A DNA stretch of 64,000 nt. Source: Litorimonas cladophorae. GTDB taxonomy: Bacteria > Pseudomonadota > Alphaproteobacteria > Caulobacterales > Maricaulaceae. Below the pieces are notes generated by a model that had not been told where the DNA came from, searched no databases, and saw only the letters and a program-made list of their open reading frames with translations. Both the position numbers and the translations under genes were made by a program. Position 1 is the first letter of the stretch, and every line of letters begins with the position of its first letter. This document shows, piece after piece, positions 53,222 to 62,676 of the stretch. The DNA lies in contig NZ_BMYV01000002.1 of NCBI RefSeq assembly GCF_014652455.1, positions 620,001-684,000 on the forward strand, read 5' to 3'.

Positions 53222-53268
53222 TCGAAAATTGGGCCAAGGCTGCCCATTTTTCGATGGTTCTATTTTTT
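53222..53268 (+). terminator. Intrinsic terminator of the structured RNA
   Basis: TCGAAAATTGGGC (53222-53234) pairs with GCCCATTTTTCGA (53242-53254), one mismatch in 13, followed by CTATTTTTT. It stands 295 bases after panD but only about 20 after the predicted RNA. Confidence 0.88.
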
Positions 53269-53645
53269 GTGAAAACAGAAATGCACTTTGTCAATGTGCA
53301 CATGACCGCCCGTTGAAAGAAGACCATCTTAAAATGCCATGCAAATGAGGGGGCGGGGATGCATCTCCCAAACTAATTCTTAAGTTGCTGAAAAGATTGC
53401 AATCTATGAAATGGATCCATGCGTTTAAAAGAGGAATGATTGCGCAATACATCACGGTTTTTCGATGTAGCGGAGATCCTATGCAGTTTTCATAAGAGGT
53501 TCGCATACAATGTGAGCGTCTTAAAGTGCCCAAAATAAGCCGTTGGCAATGTTAATCAAAATGGTCGTTTTTACTCAAATGTGATGCTTCGACGCAAGGT
53601 GATAGCTATAAACCAAAATTAAGAGTTCTTATATACGTATTTTGA
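53269..53645. other. AT-rich intergenic region
   Basis: These 377 bases show no credible gene. A 29-codon frame from ATG 53406 and a reverse 80-codon frame have no recognisable content. The promoter of the DUF3137 gene should lie in the last part; no exact consensus is seen. Confidence 0.5.
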
Positions 53646-54626
53646 ATGCATCAATTTAATGAACATCATGAAGCGTTCGATGGCTTTAGTCCGTTCTATT
53701 TCCAAGTCATTGGCCCAAGGCTAAGGCGGGAAGAAGTCAAAAGAAAAACAATAGTCAGAAACACTTTCTTCAGTGTCGCTATCTCGCCTCTCTTTTTTCT
53801 AATTTTCCTTCTTATAGGGTTTTCATTGAAATTGGCTGTAATTTGCTTCGTTATTCAGATGCCCTTCTACGTAGCTTATTGCATTATCTACCATCAACGT
53901 CGTTTCGATGTAGAAACGAAAGAGAGTATTCTAGGTGGATTTTGTCGATTTAGGAATTGGACTTATTTCCATGATCAGCGGCTCAAGAAATCCGATCTAT
54001 TATCTTACGGGTTAACAGATTTCGTCAACCTAGGTTTTGCTCCGAAATATAATTCAGCAACAATTGAAGATCATATTACAGGTAAAATTCACGGAGCCTA
54101 TTTTCAATTTTTTTATGCCACATTCAGTAGAGCTGATGAGGCTGTGTATGAATTTTGTCCATGGAAATATTGGTTTAAGGGGCAGTTTATTTCCCTAACA
54201 TTTCCGCAGAAGTTTCAAGGCCAAACAGTCGTGTTTCCGGATAAAGGGGTATTCAATCGACGGAAACGGCGCGGTATGAAACGTATCGGTTTTGCAGATC
54301 CGGTTTTTGAAAAAATGTTTGAAGTCTATGGTACGGACCAAGTTGAGGCGCGATATTTGCTCGCCCCCGACTTCATGCAGAGGTTAGTAGATCTGGAACA
54401 TGCCTTTGATGGGAAATCAATTCGATTTGGATTTGCAGAAAACCAACTTTTGATCGCGATCGAGACCCGTATTAGACTGGGGGTCGGGTCTATGTTCACA
54501 AGTTTAGACAAGCCGGAAAGAACGCAGAATGTACTGGATGCTCTCGCTGCGATTTACGATGTCGTCGACGGCGTATCTAAACCGCAAGCGCGTATCTCAG
54601 TGACCCCACAGTCGACCGCTGCTTGA
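53646..54626 (+). CDS. DUF3137 membrane protein
   Basis: A 326-residue protein with two close membrane segments at about 43-82 and a soluble C-terminal region. IGFADPVFEKMFEVYGTDQV followed by EARYLLAPDFMQRLVDLE is the core of DUF3137, whose function is unknown. The gene is A/T-rich relative to its neighbours and stands alone, which may indicate transfer. Confidence 0.82.
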   Translation: MHQFNEHHEAFDGFSPFYFQVIGPRLRREEVKRKTIVRNTFFSVAISPLFFLIFLLIGFSLKLAVICFVIQMPFYVAYCIIYHQRRFDVETKESILGGFCRFRNWTYFHDQRLKKSDLLSYGLTDFVNLGFAPKYNSATIEDHITGKIHGAYFQFFYATFSRADEAVYEFCPWKYWFKGQFISLTFPQKFQGQTVVFPDKGVFNRRKRRGMKRIGFADPVFEKMFEVYGTDQVEARYLLAPDFMQRLVDLEHAFDGKSIRFGFAENQLLIAIETRIRLGVGSMFTSLDKPERTQNVLDALAAIYDVVDGVSKPQARISVTPQSTAA

Positions 54627-54720
54627 AATAGCGAGCGGCTTAAAATCACTTAATAAAAGCCTTTCAACCAAGGCCTGCTTAGGAGCCTAATTGGTCCCCT
54701 ATCCGAAAATGATGTCTTAG

Positions 54721-54749
54721 CGCATTGCCGCCACGTGGGCGGCAATGCG
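54721..54749 (-). terminator. 12-bp hairpin after fabI
   Basis: CGCATTGCCGCC (54721-54732) is the exact complement of GGCGGCAATGCG (54738-54749), loop ACGTG. It lies 22 bases beyond the fabI stop. No T tract follows on either strand, so it may stabilise the end of the message rather than end it alone. Confidence 0.55.
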
Positions 54750-54770
54750 AAAGCGTTGGGCGTGAGTTGA

Positions 54771-55601
54771 CTACTCTGCCAAACTTGCGCGAAGCGCATC
54801 TTCTTGCGGCATGCCGATGGCGTGGAAACCGCCATCTACGTGATGGGTTTCGCCTGTGCAGGAGAGACCGAGGTCGGAGAGGAGGTAGAGCGCGGCGCCC
54901 GCGACGCCTTTGGAATCTGTATTGTCCTGCATGGCGCTGGCGGCTTTGTTGAAGCGGAACATGTGACGGCCAGAGCCGATACCCGCCGCAGCGAGTGTTT
55001 TAATCGGACCCGCAGAGATCGCATTGACGCGAATGCCGCGCGGACCAAGGTCAGCCGCCATATAGCGGGTACAAGCTTCAAGCGCGGCTTTGGCGACGCC
55101 CATGACGTTGTAGTTCGGGATGACACGTTCGGAACCCAAATAGGTCAGCGTAATCATCGCCCCATCATCATTCATGATGGCGGCGGCGCGGCGGCCTGCG
55201 TCGACGAAGCTGTAAGCTGAAATATCGAGCGCAGATTTGAAGCCTGCACGCGTTGTTTGTTCAATGAAGGAACCTGCGAGCTGGTCTTTGCCGGCAAAGG
55301 CGATGGCGTGGACGAGGAAGTCGATCTTGCCCCATTTGGCCTCTAACGCTGCAAAGGTGGCGTCCATGTCGTCGTCATTTGTCACGTCGCAATCTAGGAA
55401 TGTGTCTGCCCCAACGCTTTCGCCCAACGGTTTCACGCGGCGAAGTAATTTGTCGCCCTGATAGGTGAAGGCCAATTCTGCGCCTTGTGCGGCAAGTTGC
55501 TGAGCAATGGCCCAAGCAATGGAGTTCTTATTCGCCACGCCCATAATCAGGCCGCGTTTGCCGGCCATCAGGGTTCCAGTTGGGAAGGATTGGTCTGCCA
55601 T
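54771..55601 (-). CDS. fabI: Enoyl-ACP reductase (NADH)
   Basis: A 276-residue short-chain-dehydrogenase enzyme that reduces enoyl-ACP in fatty-acid synthesis. GLIMGVANKNSIAWAIA holds the FabI-type NAD site, and YNVMGVAK the catalytic Tyr-x6-Lys. The start at ATG 55601 (MADQSFPTG) is preferred to the in-frame codon five residues earlier. Last gene of the fabA-fabB-mipA-fabI run. Confidence 0.95.
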   Translation of the reverse strand: MADQSFPTGTLMAGKRGLIMGVANKNSIAWAIAQQLAAQGAELAFTYQGDKLLRRVKPLGESVGADTFLDCDVTNDDDMDATFAALEAKWGKIDFLVHAIAFAGKDQLAGSFIEQTTRAGFKSALDISAYSFVDAGRRAAAIMNDDGAMITLTYLGSERVIPNYNVMGVAKAALEACTRYMAADLGPRGIRVNAISAGPIKTLAAAGIGSGRHMFRFNKAASAMQDNTDSKGVAGAALYLLSDLGLSCTGETHHVDGGFHAIGMPQEDALRASLAE

Positions 55602-55706
55602 GTGAGGTCTCTTCATTTACCATCGGGAGTATAGCGCTCAAGATAGTCAGTTCAGGCCGTCAAAACCAGTGAAGAGTTTCAACTTCGGAAACTCTTTTTC
55701 CCGCCT

Positions 55707-56516
55707 TTAGAACGTGCGCGCAATGGCGACCGCAGCGGTCAGCCCATTTTTCTTCGGCGCCAGCGGTGTATCGCGCACGTCGCCGATCAGGCGCGAGTAA
55801 TTGACGATCCCGATCAGCTGAAGATCGTGGCTCAGATCGTAATAGGCTGCCGCGTGCGCGCCCAAGGTCGAGACTTCTGATTTGAAGCCGAGCGCGGTGA
55901 TATCCGAATTTTCGGGTAAGGCAGCACTGGCCAGCTGCGCATCTGTGATCCCGTAGAGCGAGTCCAGATATCCATCCGAATGATAGGTCGCGCGAACACC
56001 GGGCGTGATTTGAAGGGCTTTATCGAACAGGAAGAATTGTGTCGTGACTAACGTATCAACGCGGAAGCCGTCCAAGTCACCCGACAGCGGGACACTGCCC
56101 ACCACATCAATGGCGGCGACGGGCGTATAGAGACGGGAGGAGAGATTGGCCGAAAAGCCCCCGTCCACGTCGAATGCATCCGAGTTCAACGGGGTATCCG
56201 CGCCATCCCGACCGAGCGAGTAATGCACGGACCCGCCGAGGCGGAAGTTCTTATTGCGAATAGCGTAAGCGCCCGCGCCAAGGGCTGCATTGGCGAAGAA
56301 CCGTCCCTTATATTGGGCGTTGATATAGGGAAGGACCGAAATCTCGCTTTCGCTCGACCCGACGTAAGTCTCCCGAGAAACGGCCGCGACCCCAACATCG
56401 GCGAAGGTCAGTTGTTCTGCTTCAGGGATGTCAAAGATCGAATCTTGCGCTGTCGCTGGTAGTGGGGAAACCAAAGCGGCGAAGAGAAATGGAGCGATAA
56501 AGGAGAAACGGCGCAT
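55707..56516 (-). CDS. MipA/OmpV-family outer-membrane protein
   Basis: A 269-residue protein with signal peptide 1-23 (PATAQ) and a beta-barrel ending in Phe. DVGVAAVSRETYVGSSESEISVLPYINAQYKGRFFA is the family opening, with the end reading DTPLAPKKNGLTAAVAIARTF. The family is a set of outer-membrane proteins of unclear role, sometimes linked to murein synthesis. It interrupts the usual fabB-fabI order. Confidence 0.87.
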   Translation of the reverse strand: MRRFSFIAPFLFAALVSPLPATAQDSIFDIPEAEQLTFADVGVAAVSRETYVGSSESEISVLPYINAQYKGRFFANAALGAGAYAIRNKNFRLGGSVHYSLGRDGADTPLNSDAFDVDGGFSANLSSRLYTPVAAIDVVGSVPLSGDLDGFRVDTLVTTQFFLFDKALQITPGVRATYHSDGYLDSLYGITDAQLASAALPENSDITALGFKSEVSTLGAHAAAYYDLSHDLQLIGIVNYSRLIGDVRDTPLAPKKNGLTAAVAIARTF

Positions 56517-56585
56517 AGAACAATCCTGTGTGTTACAGATGTCCTACGCGCCGAACGTTAAAGTGTTGCGTCAATTTAGCGTGAG

Positions 56586-57800
56586 TTAGACTTTCGCGAA
56601 AATGACACTCCCATTTGTGCCGCCGAAGCCGAAGCTATTGGACATGGCTGTTTTGACTTCTGTCTCTACCATTTCATAGGCGATGTTGATCGCTGGGATT
56701 TCAGGATCACGCTTGGTCACATTAATTGACGGGGCCACGAAACCACGGTCCATCATCAACAACGTATAGATCGCTTCCTGAACGCCCGCACCGCCGAGGC
56801 TGTGTCCTGTCAGACATTTAGTCGCCGAAACATAGGGGCCATCTAGGCCGAAGACGCGTTCAATGGCGTTGGTTTCGGCAATGTCGCCAACGGGTGTGCT
56901 GGTCGCATGCGGGTTGATATAGTCCACGGTTTCAAGACCTGCAGTTTCGAGCGCTTGACGCATGGCGCGTTCTGCGCCTTCGCCAGATGGGGCCACCATG
57001 TCATAGCCATCGGATGTTGCGGCATAGCCGACAACTTCGGCGTAGATTTTTGCGCCGCGCGCTTTGGCGTGCTCATATTCTTCCAGAACCAACATGCCGG
57101 CACCGCCCGCGATAACAAAGCCGTCACGGTTTTCATCAAATGCGCGGCTCGCCTCTTTGGGTGTGTCATTATACTTGCTGCTCATCGCGCCCATAGCGTC
57201 GAATAGGGAAGACATGGACCATTCCAGCTCTTCACCACCGCCCGCAAACATGATGTCTTGCTTGCCCCATTGGATTTGCTCGACAGCTGATCCGATGCAG
57301 TGCAAAGACGTCGTACACGCGGAAGTAATGGAATAGTTCACGCCAAGAATTTTGTAATGCGTGGCCAAGGTCGCCGACACCGTCGAGGACATCGCTTTTG
57401 GCACGGCGAACGGCCCAATGCGTTTGGGGCTGAGGTTCTTACGCGTGATATCGGCCGCGCGCACGATTTCGAGCGATGAGGGACCACCCGAACCCGCGAT
57501 AATGCCTGTGCGGGGGTGGGAAACCTGATCGTCTTCCAATCCTGCATCTTCGATGGCATTTTTCATCGCAACTGCGGCCCAACCCGCAGCATCACCCATG
57601 AAGCGGTAGGACCGCTTTGAGATGATCTCTTTATAATCGCAGTCTGGTCGGCCAGAAATTTGGCTGCGGAAGCCCAGCTCTACCATTTTGTCGTCGCGCT
57701 CAATGCCGGAATTCCCAGCTTTGAGATTAGCGGCAACGGTATCGGCATCATTGCCTATGCAAGAGACAATACCCAGTCCGGTAACAACAACACGACGCAT
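56586..57800 (-). CDS. fabB: 3-oxoacyl-ACP synthase I
   Basis: A 404-residue condensing enzyme of type II fatty-acid synthesis, required with FabA for unsaturated fatty acids. The active Cys is in [11 protein letters not shown]; the two His are in [11 protein letters not shown] and [17 protein letters not shown] is at the end. The start is two bases after the fabA stop. Confidence 0.96.
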   Translation of the reverse strand: MRRVVVTGLGIVSCIGNDADTVAANLKAGNSGIERDDKMVELGFRSQISGRPDCDYKEIISKRSYRFMGDAAGWAAVAMKNAIEDAGLEDDQVSHPRTGIIAGSGGPSSLEIVRAADITRKNLSPKRIGPFAVPKAMSSTVSATLATHYKILGVNYSITSACTTSLHCIGSAVEQIQWGKQDIMFAGGGEELEWSMSSLFDAMGAMSSKYNDTPKEASRAFDENRDGFVIAGGAGMLVLEEYEHAKARGAKIYAEVVGYAATSDGYDMVAPSGEGAERAMRQALETAGLETVDYINPHATSTPVGDIAETNAIERVFGLDGPYVSATKCLTGHSLGGAGVQEAIYTLLMMDRGFVAPSINVTKRDPEIPAINIAYEMVETEVKTAMSNSFGFGGTNGSVIFAKV

Positions 57801-57802
57801 AG

Positions 57803-58333
57803 CTATGCTTTCTCTTCTGTGGATTCAGAGGGGGGAACGAACAGACCCACCCGCAGGTCTTTGGCCTGATAGATCAGCTCGTCATCAGCATACATGCGGC
57901 CATCGGCAATGCCGAGGACGAGCTTGCGTCGGATGGAGCGCTTAATATCTATTTCGTAACGGACTTTTTTGATGTCCGGGGTGACTTGGCCTGTAAATTT
58001 AATTTCACCTGCCAGTGCGCGACCGCGACCTTGACCACCTGTCCAGCCGAGCCAGAAGCCCACGAGTTGCCACATGGCGTCTAGGCCAAGGCAACCTGGC
58101 ATAACGGGGTCGCCGATAAAATGGCAGCCAAAGAACCAAAGGTCTGGGTTAACATCAAGTTCTGCGATGATCTGGCCTTTGCCATGTGCGCCGCCTGTAT
58201 CATCAATTTGGATGATCCGGTCGAGCATAAGCATCGGCGGGGCAGGGAGTTTCGCATTGCCTTCGCCAAAGAGGGATTCTTTGCCGCTGACGATAAGATC
58301 ATCATAGTCATAAGAAGATTGGATTTTAATCAT
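57803..58333 (-). CDS. fabA: 3-hydroxydecanoyl-ACP dehydratase/isomerase
   Basis: The enzyme dehydrates 3-hydroxydecanoyl-ACP and isomerises the double bond, the entry to unsaturated fatty acids. [20 protein letters not shown] contains the catalytic His and Asp. ATG 58333 gives 176 residues ([17 protein letters not shown]) and fits E. coli FabA; ATG 58366, which has a GAG upstream, would add 11 residues. Between the two lies a perfect 8-bp hairpin. Confidence 0.93.
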   Translation of the reverse strand: MIKIQSSYDYDDLIVSGKESLFGEGNAKLPAPPMLMLDRIIQIDDTGGAHGKGQIIAELDVNPDLWFFGCHFIGDPVMPGCLGLDAMWQLVGFWLGWTGGQGRGRALAGEIKFTGQVTPDIKKVRYEIDIKRSIRRKLVLGIADGRMYADDELIYQAKDLRVGLFVPPSESTEEKA

Positions 58334-58335
58334 GA

Positions 58336-58363
58336 ATCGAGGGTCCGTGTAACGTCCCTCGAT
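58336..58363 (-). promoter_or_regulatory. Hairpin just before the fabA start
   Basis: ATCGAGGG (58336-58343) and CCCTCGAT (58356-58363) are exact complements with a 12-base loop. If translation starts at 58333 the hairpin ends three bases before the ATG and would mask the ribosome site. Confidence 0.4.
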
Positions 58364-58403
58364 CATAAACGCTCAGGCTCGCCAAGGCAAAGCGAAATGG
58401 GCT

Positions 58404-58964
58404 TTATCCAGCGGGTTGAACATTATAGCGCGAAATTAGCTCTTGAGCCGGCGCCCAATTGGGTCGAATGGCCAAAGCCTCTTTCAAATCAAAATACGCC
58501 CCGCGATAATCTTCTTTCCAATCCAGCGCGATTGCACGGTTATAAAGCGCTTCGGGGCGCTTGGCTAAATCTTCATCTTTCAACGCCGTGTCGAGCGCGG
58601 CGAGGGCGCCGTCAAAATCTTTGAGGCGGATGAGGGAGGCGGCCCGATTAATATGGGCTTCAGTCAAATTAGGCTGGATTTGCAGGGCTTTAGCGTAATC
58701 CGCTTCGGCCCGAACCTGATCGCCTTTGCGCATGTAAAGTACGCCCCGATTGACGTAAGTCGCGGCTTGGTCCTTGGCAGAAATCGTTTCTTTTAAGGCT
58801 TCCGTGCACGTGTGGATCGCTGAAAACGTGCCTTTGTCACCCGAAATGGTGTCATTGTAGCACATGGCGGCTTGACCGTTGCCAAGAACGATAAGTTGAG
58901 CTTGTGCAGGCAATGCAAATGCGACGGCGGTGAGGGTGAGAAGGGTGGCGGCGAAACGTGGCAT
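58404..58964 (-). CDS. Exported TPR-repeat protein
   Basis: A 186-residue protein with signal peptide 1-22 (PAQAQ) and three to four tetratricopeptide repeats from about 65 to 180, such as ATYVNRGVLYMRKGDQVRAE and YNRAIALDWKEDYRGAYFDL. TPR domains bind partner proteins; nothing shows which. A Cys pair at 35 and 53 may form a disulfide. It stands between fabA and the HAD gene on the same strand. Confidence 0.85.
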   Translation of the reverse strand: MPRFAATLLTLTAVAFALPAQAQLIVLGNGQAAMCYNDTISGDKGTFSAIHTCTEALKETISAKDQAATYVNRGVLYMRKGDQVRAEADYAKALQIQPNLTEAHINRAASLIRLKDFDGALAALDTALKDEDLAKRPEALYNRAIALDWKEDYRGAYFDLKEALAIRPNWAPAQELISRYNVQPAG

Positions 58965-59044
58965 GATAATCTCCCTGCTGATATGTTGCTTTTTCTCATA
59001 ACATAAATCTAGACGTTCTCCTAATCACGCTCTGTTTCAGGGGC

Positions 59045-59659
59045 TTAGTCGATCAATCCTAGCTCTCGTAATGTGGGTAAAACGCCCACGGCGCGGTCGA
59101 CATGATGGGTGGTGATGCCGACGCGTCTGGCGGCCTCAACATTGGCCATTGTGTCGTCAAAGAACCAAACATCTTTCGCCTCGACGCCCATAATTTTTAG
59201 AGGCTTGGTATAACAGGCCGCGTCTGGCTTGGCCTCGTTGAGGTGATGGGAGGCGAAATCATGATGGAACGTCTCCGACGTATTGAACATCGTGTTCAGA
59301 TGCGCCCAATGCAGGGCATTCGTATTGGACAGACACGCGGTCGTGAACCGCGATTTAAGCGTGGCCAATGTCTCTAACGTGTTTGGATAAGGTGCATGAA
59401 CCCAGCTGTTCCACAGCGCGGCAGGGTCTTTGAAACGCGGGTCTTTTAGGTCCAGATCAAACATATCGACAAGCTCAGCCAGAAAGATAAAGTCTGGTAC
59501 ATGTCCGCGTTCATAGGCGGCAAAGACATCACTATCGGCAAAACGGGCGTTCACCTCGTCGGCGGTGATACCGCAGATTTTCGATAGCTCGATGAGTCCG
59601 ACCCAAGGGACAATAACGCCACCGAGATCGAACATAAGGACTTTGGGTTTATTGGTCAT
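59045..59659 (-). CDS. HAD-superfamily hydrolase
   Basis: A 204-residue HAD-IA phosphatase of the YihX type. Motif I is MFDLGGVI, in which the second acidic residue is replaced by Gly as in this subgroup (nucleophile Asp10). Motif II is CLSNTNALHW and the end motif is VWFFDDTMANVEAARRVG. ATG 59659 overlaps the stop of the preceding gene (ATGA), which decides it over the frame starting at 59719. The substrate is probably a small sugar phosphate. Confidence 0.89.
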   Translation of the reverse strand: MTNKPKVLMFDLGGVIVPWVGLIELSKICGITADEVNARFADSDVFAAYERGHVPDFIFLAELVDMFDLDLKDPRFKDPAALWNSWVHAPYPNTLETLATLKSRFTTACLSNTNALHWAHLNTMFNTSETFHHDFASHHLNEAKPDAACYTKPLKIMGVEAKDVWFFDDTMANVEAARRVGITTHHVDRAVGVLPTLRELGLID

Positions 59660-60060
59660 GATATCGAACTTTTGGAAATTTGAAATTGATCTCGGCAATC
59701 GGAGCCACACTTGGGGCAAATGGTATAAATTGAAAGAAGTTTACCATCAGGAGATGGATGAGGGTCATTCAATCCTGATTTTTCATACCTTTCGAATTCC
59801 AATAAACTCGCGTAGCAAGTTGGGCAGTCCAAGTTTTTGTATCTACCTAGAACTCGAGCATATATTGGAATGAAGCCGAAGTTAATGAGCAATAAGAATG
59901 CCGTAAGCTCCAAGTTGTAATCAGGACCGCGAAAAACCACATCAAAAATGGAGCCAAATGTGGCAATAAGAATTAGTGCGTGGATCGCGAGCAAGGCTAG
60001 AAAAACGAACCAGTTTCGATTGTATGATTTGACAAAAGCTGTTTTGTCTTCTTGATTCAT
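59656..60060 (-). CDS. Small membrane protein with a zinc ribbon
   Basis: A 134-residue protein that I cannot place in a family. Two membrane segments (about 17-37 and 49-68) are followed by a cytoplasmic tail with CPTC (78-81) and CPKC (115-118), a likely zinc ribbon. Start ATG 60060 overlaps the hemF stop (TGATG). It links hemF and the HAD gene in one transcript. Confidence 0.72.
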   Translation of the reverse strand: MNQEDKTAFVKSYNRNWFVFLALLAIHALILIATFGSIFDVVFRGPDYNLELTAFLLLINFGFIPIYARVLGRYKNLDCPTCYASLLEFERYEKSGLNDPHPSPDGKLLSIYTICPKCGSDCRDQFQISKSSIS

Positions 60061-60932
60061 CACGGCCACTTACAAACCGGTGGCATGCTGCTCAAAATCG
60101 TCTTCACATTCCCGCCTGTCTTCAAACCGAATGTTGTGCCGCGATCCCAGAGGAGGTTGAACTCCACATAGCGGCCACGGGTGATGAGTTGTTCCTCGCG
60201 CTCTTCTTCTGTCCATGGCTCATCCATCCGTCCACGGACGATGTCGGCATAGGTTTTGATGAAATGGCGACCGACGTCTTGGGTGAAGGCAAAATCAGCG
60301 TCCCAATCGCCACTATTATGACGATCATAGAATATGCCGCCAATGCCGCGCGGTTCGTCGCGATGATGCAAATGAAAATATTCATCGCACCAGTCTTTGA
60401 ACTTCGGATAATCCGCAACTGCGTGGGCGTCGCAGGCGGCTTTCATACCCGCGTGAAAGGCTTTGGCATCAGGGCTGTCCTGATTGCGATCAACGGCTTG
60501 GGTCGGCGTTAGATCACCGCCGCCGCCGAACCAATCTTTGGTCGTCACAATATAACGTGTATTCATATGTACCGCAGGCACGCGCGGATTGACAATATGC
60601 GCGATCAAGGAAATGCCTGCTGCCCAAAAGCGCGGGTCTTTATCAGCGCCCGGAACGCGGGCCGCCATTTCTTCGTTAAATTCGCCTTTGACGACACTGA
60701 TGTGGACACCGCATTTCTCAAACAAACGACCACGCAACATGCCGCCCGTGCCGCCGCCGCCGTCTTCGACTTGGCGTTGCCAATCTTCATAAACGAAGGT
60801 GCCCGGTTCACCGGGATAGAGGTCGCTGGGGGCTTCGCGTTCGAGAGCTTCAAACTCTGCGCAAATTTGATCACGCAGGGATTTGAACCAAGCCGCTGCG
60901 GTCTCTTTCTTCTGAGCGAAAGGGTCGGTCAT
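60060..60932 (-). CDS. hemF: Coproporphyrinogen III oxidase, oxygen-dependent
   Basis: A 290-residue haem-synthesis enzyme that turns coproporphyrinogen III into protoporphyrinogen IX with O2. Family motifs: [52 protein letters not shown] and [18 protein letters not shown]. It implies growth with oxygen. DUF2891 ends 17 bases upstream and trmL follows further up, one run of minus-strand genes. Confidence 0.96.
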   Translation of the reverse strand: MTDPFAQKKETAAAWFKSLRDQICAEFEALEREAPSDLYPGEPGTFVYEDWQRQVEDGGGGTGGMLRGRLFEKCGVHISVVKGEFNEEMAARVPGADKDPRFWAAGISLIAHIVNPRVPAVHMNTRYIVTTKDWFGGGGDLTPTQAVDRNQDSPDAKAFHAGMKAACDAHAVADYPKFKDWCDEYFHLHHRDEPRGIGGIFYDRHNSGDWDADFAFTQDVGRHFIKTYADIVRGRMDEPWTEEEREEQLITRGRYVEFNLLWDRGTTFGLKTGGNVKTILSSMPPVCKWP

Positions 60933-60949
60933 GAGGTCTCGTTTTTCTG

Positions 60950-62125
60950 TTACTGAGTCGCGGCTCTATCTGTCACAAGATAGGTCGCAAAACTCGCAAG
61001 CCAATGGCTGCCCGAATAATGTTCGTCTGATACCGATGCGATACCTGAATCACGGTGGATATCCGCTGTCGCGATCAAGCTGGCGCGACGGGCGTCAGTT
61101 TCAGGTAGCGCCCGCGCGATGTTGTAAAGGTTCCACGCGCGAGACAGGTTTACGCCGTCGAGATGGACAAGCTTTCCGTCACTTGCGTCTTTAACAATGG
61201 CGGGTGGCAACCAGTCCGTTGATCCGTCTGTCGGGATATCAGGCAGGTTTAGGTTGAGCCAAGCCTCATAAGCGTCTGTACCGTCGATCACGCGCCGCAT
61301 GAGATCAGCGGTCATGAGGCAGGGCGAAAGGAAGTCTTCTCCAGAGGGTTCGTACCCGATGGGGCAATTTGCATCGCCCATGTGAAACTCACTGGCTTTG
61401 GCTTTGATCAATGTCGCGAACGCTTCGTCGCCTGCGGTCTCTGCCCAATCCAACATGAGCGTCATGGCGAACGCGCTTTGGTTATGCGTGCCCAGACGGA
61501 TCGGATAGGCGAGCTTGGGTAACCAGTCTTTGGTCGCCGCGACAATATCAGCCTCTAGGGGTTCTAGGGCCGCGAGCCACCGCTTTGCGTTCGGGTCATC
61601 ATATTCGCGCAGTTCCGCCGTCAGTTGCAGAACCCAGGCCCAGCCATAGGGGCGTTCCCAGGACCCACGGGCGGCGCGTCGGAAATTCGCCAGCTCGCCC
61701 GCAACATTCTCTGGCGTGAGATTTGTGTCGAGTTTGGCGATAGCTTCGTCACGCCACGCCGCGTCTTGATCGCCAACATGCAGCAAGCGAATGAGGAGCC
61801 AATGTCCATGCACGGCGCTGTGCCAATCAAAACAGCCGTAAAAAACGGGGAAGAGCTCTCGCGGTGCGCCGATCTCTTCTGCTGTGTCGGTGGTACGAGA
61901 GATTTTATTCGGAAACTCCTTTTGCACGCAGTCTAAAGCCAAACGCGAAAAGCGATCTGCGAGCTCTGGCGAAATCTGGCCTGAGAAAGGCGTTAAGGTT
62001 GGTGTTGATAAAGACACGTCCAATGACACATCCGAGGGCGCATCCTGTTTCGGCGTTTCGGCTTGGGAGCAAGCGGACAGGGTCAAAGCTGAAGCAATCA
62101 GAGTTGGCAGGATAAGATGTTTCAT
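60950..62125 (-). CDS. DUF2891 lipoprotein
   Basis: A 391-residue protein with a lipoprotein signal (LSAC, Cys19) and an alpha-helical barrel-like body. [30 protein letters not shown] and [12 protein letters not shown] match DUF2891. The fold resembles alpha/alpha toroid glycosidases, but no activity is known. Confidence 0.85.
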   Translation of the reverse strand: MKHLILPTLIASALTLSACSQAETPKQDAPSDVSLDVSLSTPTLTPFSGQISPELADRFSRLALDCVQKEFPNKISRTTDTAEEIGAPRELFPVFYGCFDWHSAVHGHWLLIRLLHVGDQDAAWRDEAIAKLDTNLTPENVAGELANFRRAARGSWERPYGWAWVLQLTAELREYDDPNAKRWLAALEPLEADIVAATKDWLPKLAYPIRLGTHNQSAFAMTLMLDWAETAGDEAFATLIKAKASEFHMGDANCPIGYEPSGEDFLSPCLMTADLMRRVIDGTDAYEAWLNLNLPDIPTDGSTDWLPPAIVKDASDGKLVHLDGVNLSRAWNLYNIARALPETDARRASLIATADIHRDSGIASVSDEHYSGSHWLASFATYLVTDRAATQ

Positions 62126-62134
62126 GGGCTGTCT

Positions 62135-62596
62135 CTAGGGTAACGTCTGGGTCTGTCGCAAGGCTTCGAAGAGCGTCACGGCGACAGAGTTTGACAGATT
62201 AAGCGACCGCGCATCCGCCATCATTGGAATCACAACGCGCGCATCCACTGAATCATGCACCTCTTGCGGCACGCCAGAGCCTTCCGCGCCGAAAATCAGC
62301 GTGTCGCCGGCCTCAAATTTGAAATCTTGCAAAGGCGTTGCGCCCTTGGTGGTCAGCAGAACGCGGCGGCCAGAGCGAGGCGCGGCCAGATATTCGTCCC
62401 AACCCAAAGCGGTTTGCAAACCGCCCGCGACTTTATAATCCATCGCCGCGCGGCGCATGCGTTTGTCGCCCAAGGGAAAGCCGCAAGGTTCGATCAGCGT
62501 CAGCCCTGCGCCAAAACACGCGCAGCTCCGCATTACGGCGCCAACGTTCCCGGCGATTTCGGGTTGATATAAAACGACGGTGAGTGGTTTGGACAT
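62135..62596 (-). CDS. trmL: tRNA (cytidine/uridine-34-2'-O)-methyltransferase
   Basis: A 153-residue SPOUT methyltransferase that methylates the wobble ribose of tRNA-Leu. The N-terminal VLYQPEIAGNVGAVMRSC, GAEGSGVP, and the knot SLNLSNSVAVTLFEALRQ are diagnostic. It is divergent from the Rieske genes, a neighbourhood (trmL-hemF next to pet genes) familiar in alphaproteobacteria. Confidence 0.94.
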   Translation of the reverse strand: MSKPLTVVLYQPEIAGNVGAVMRSCACFGAGLTLIEPCGFPLGDKRMRRAAMDYKVAGGLQTALGWDEYLAAPRSGRRVLLTTKGATPLQDFKFEAGDTLIFGAEGSGVPQEVHDSVDARVVIPMMADARSLNLSNSVAVTLFEALRQTQTLP

Positions 62597-62676
62597 GCCG
62601 CGCGCTTAACCCTCGCAAAGCCGAATTGCAAAATAAGAGGTACCGCAAATCGGAGATATGTTGCTAGGGTTGTAAT

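Noticed and set aside
53291-53533. 80-codon minus-strand frame and a 29-codon plus-strand frame in the gap before DUF3137
   Set aside because: No start context, no homology visible, and the region is AT-rich spacer.
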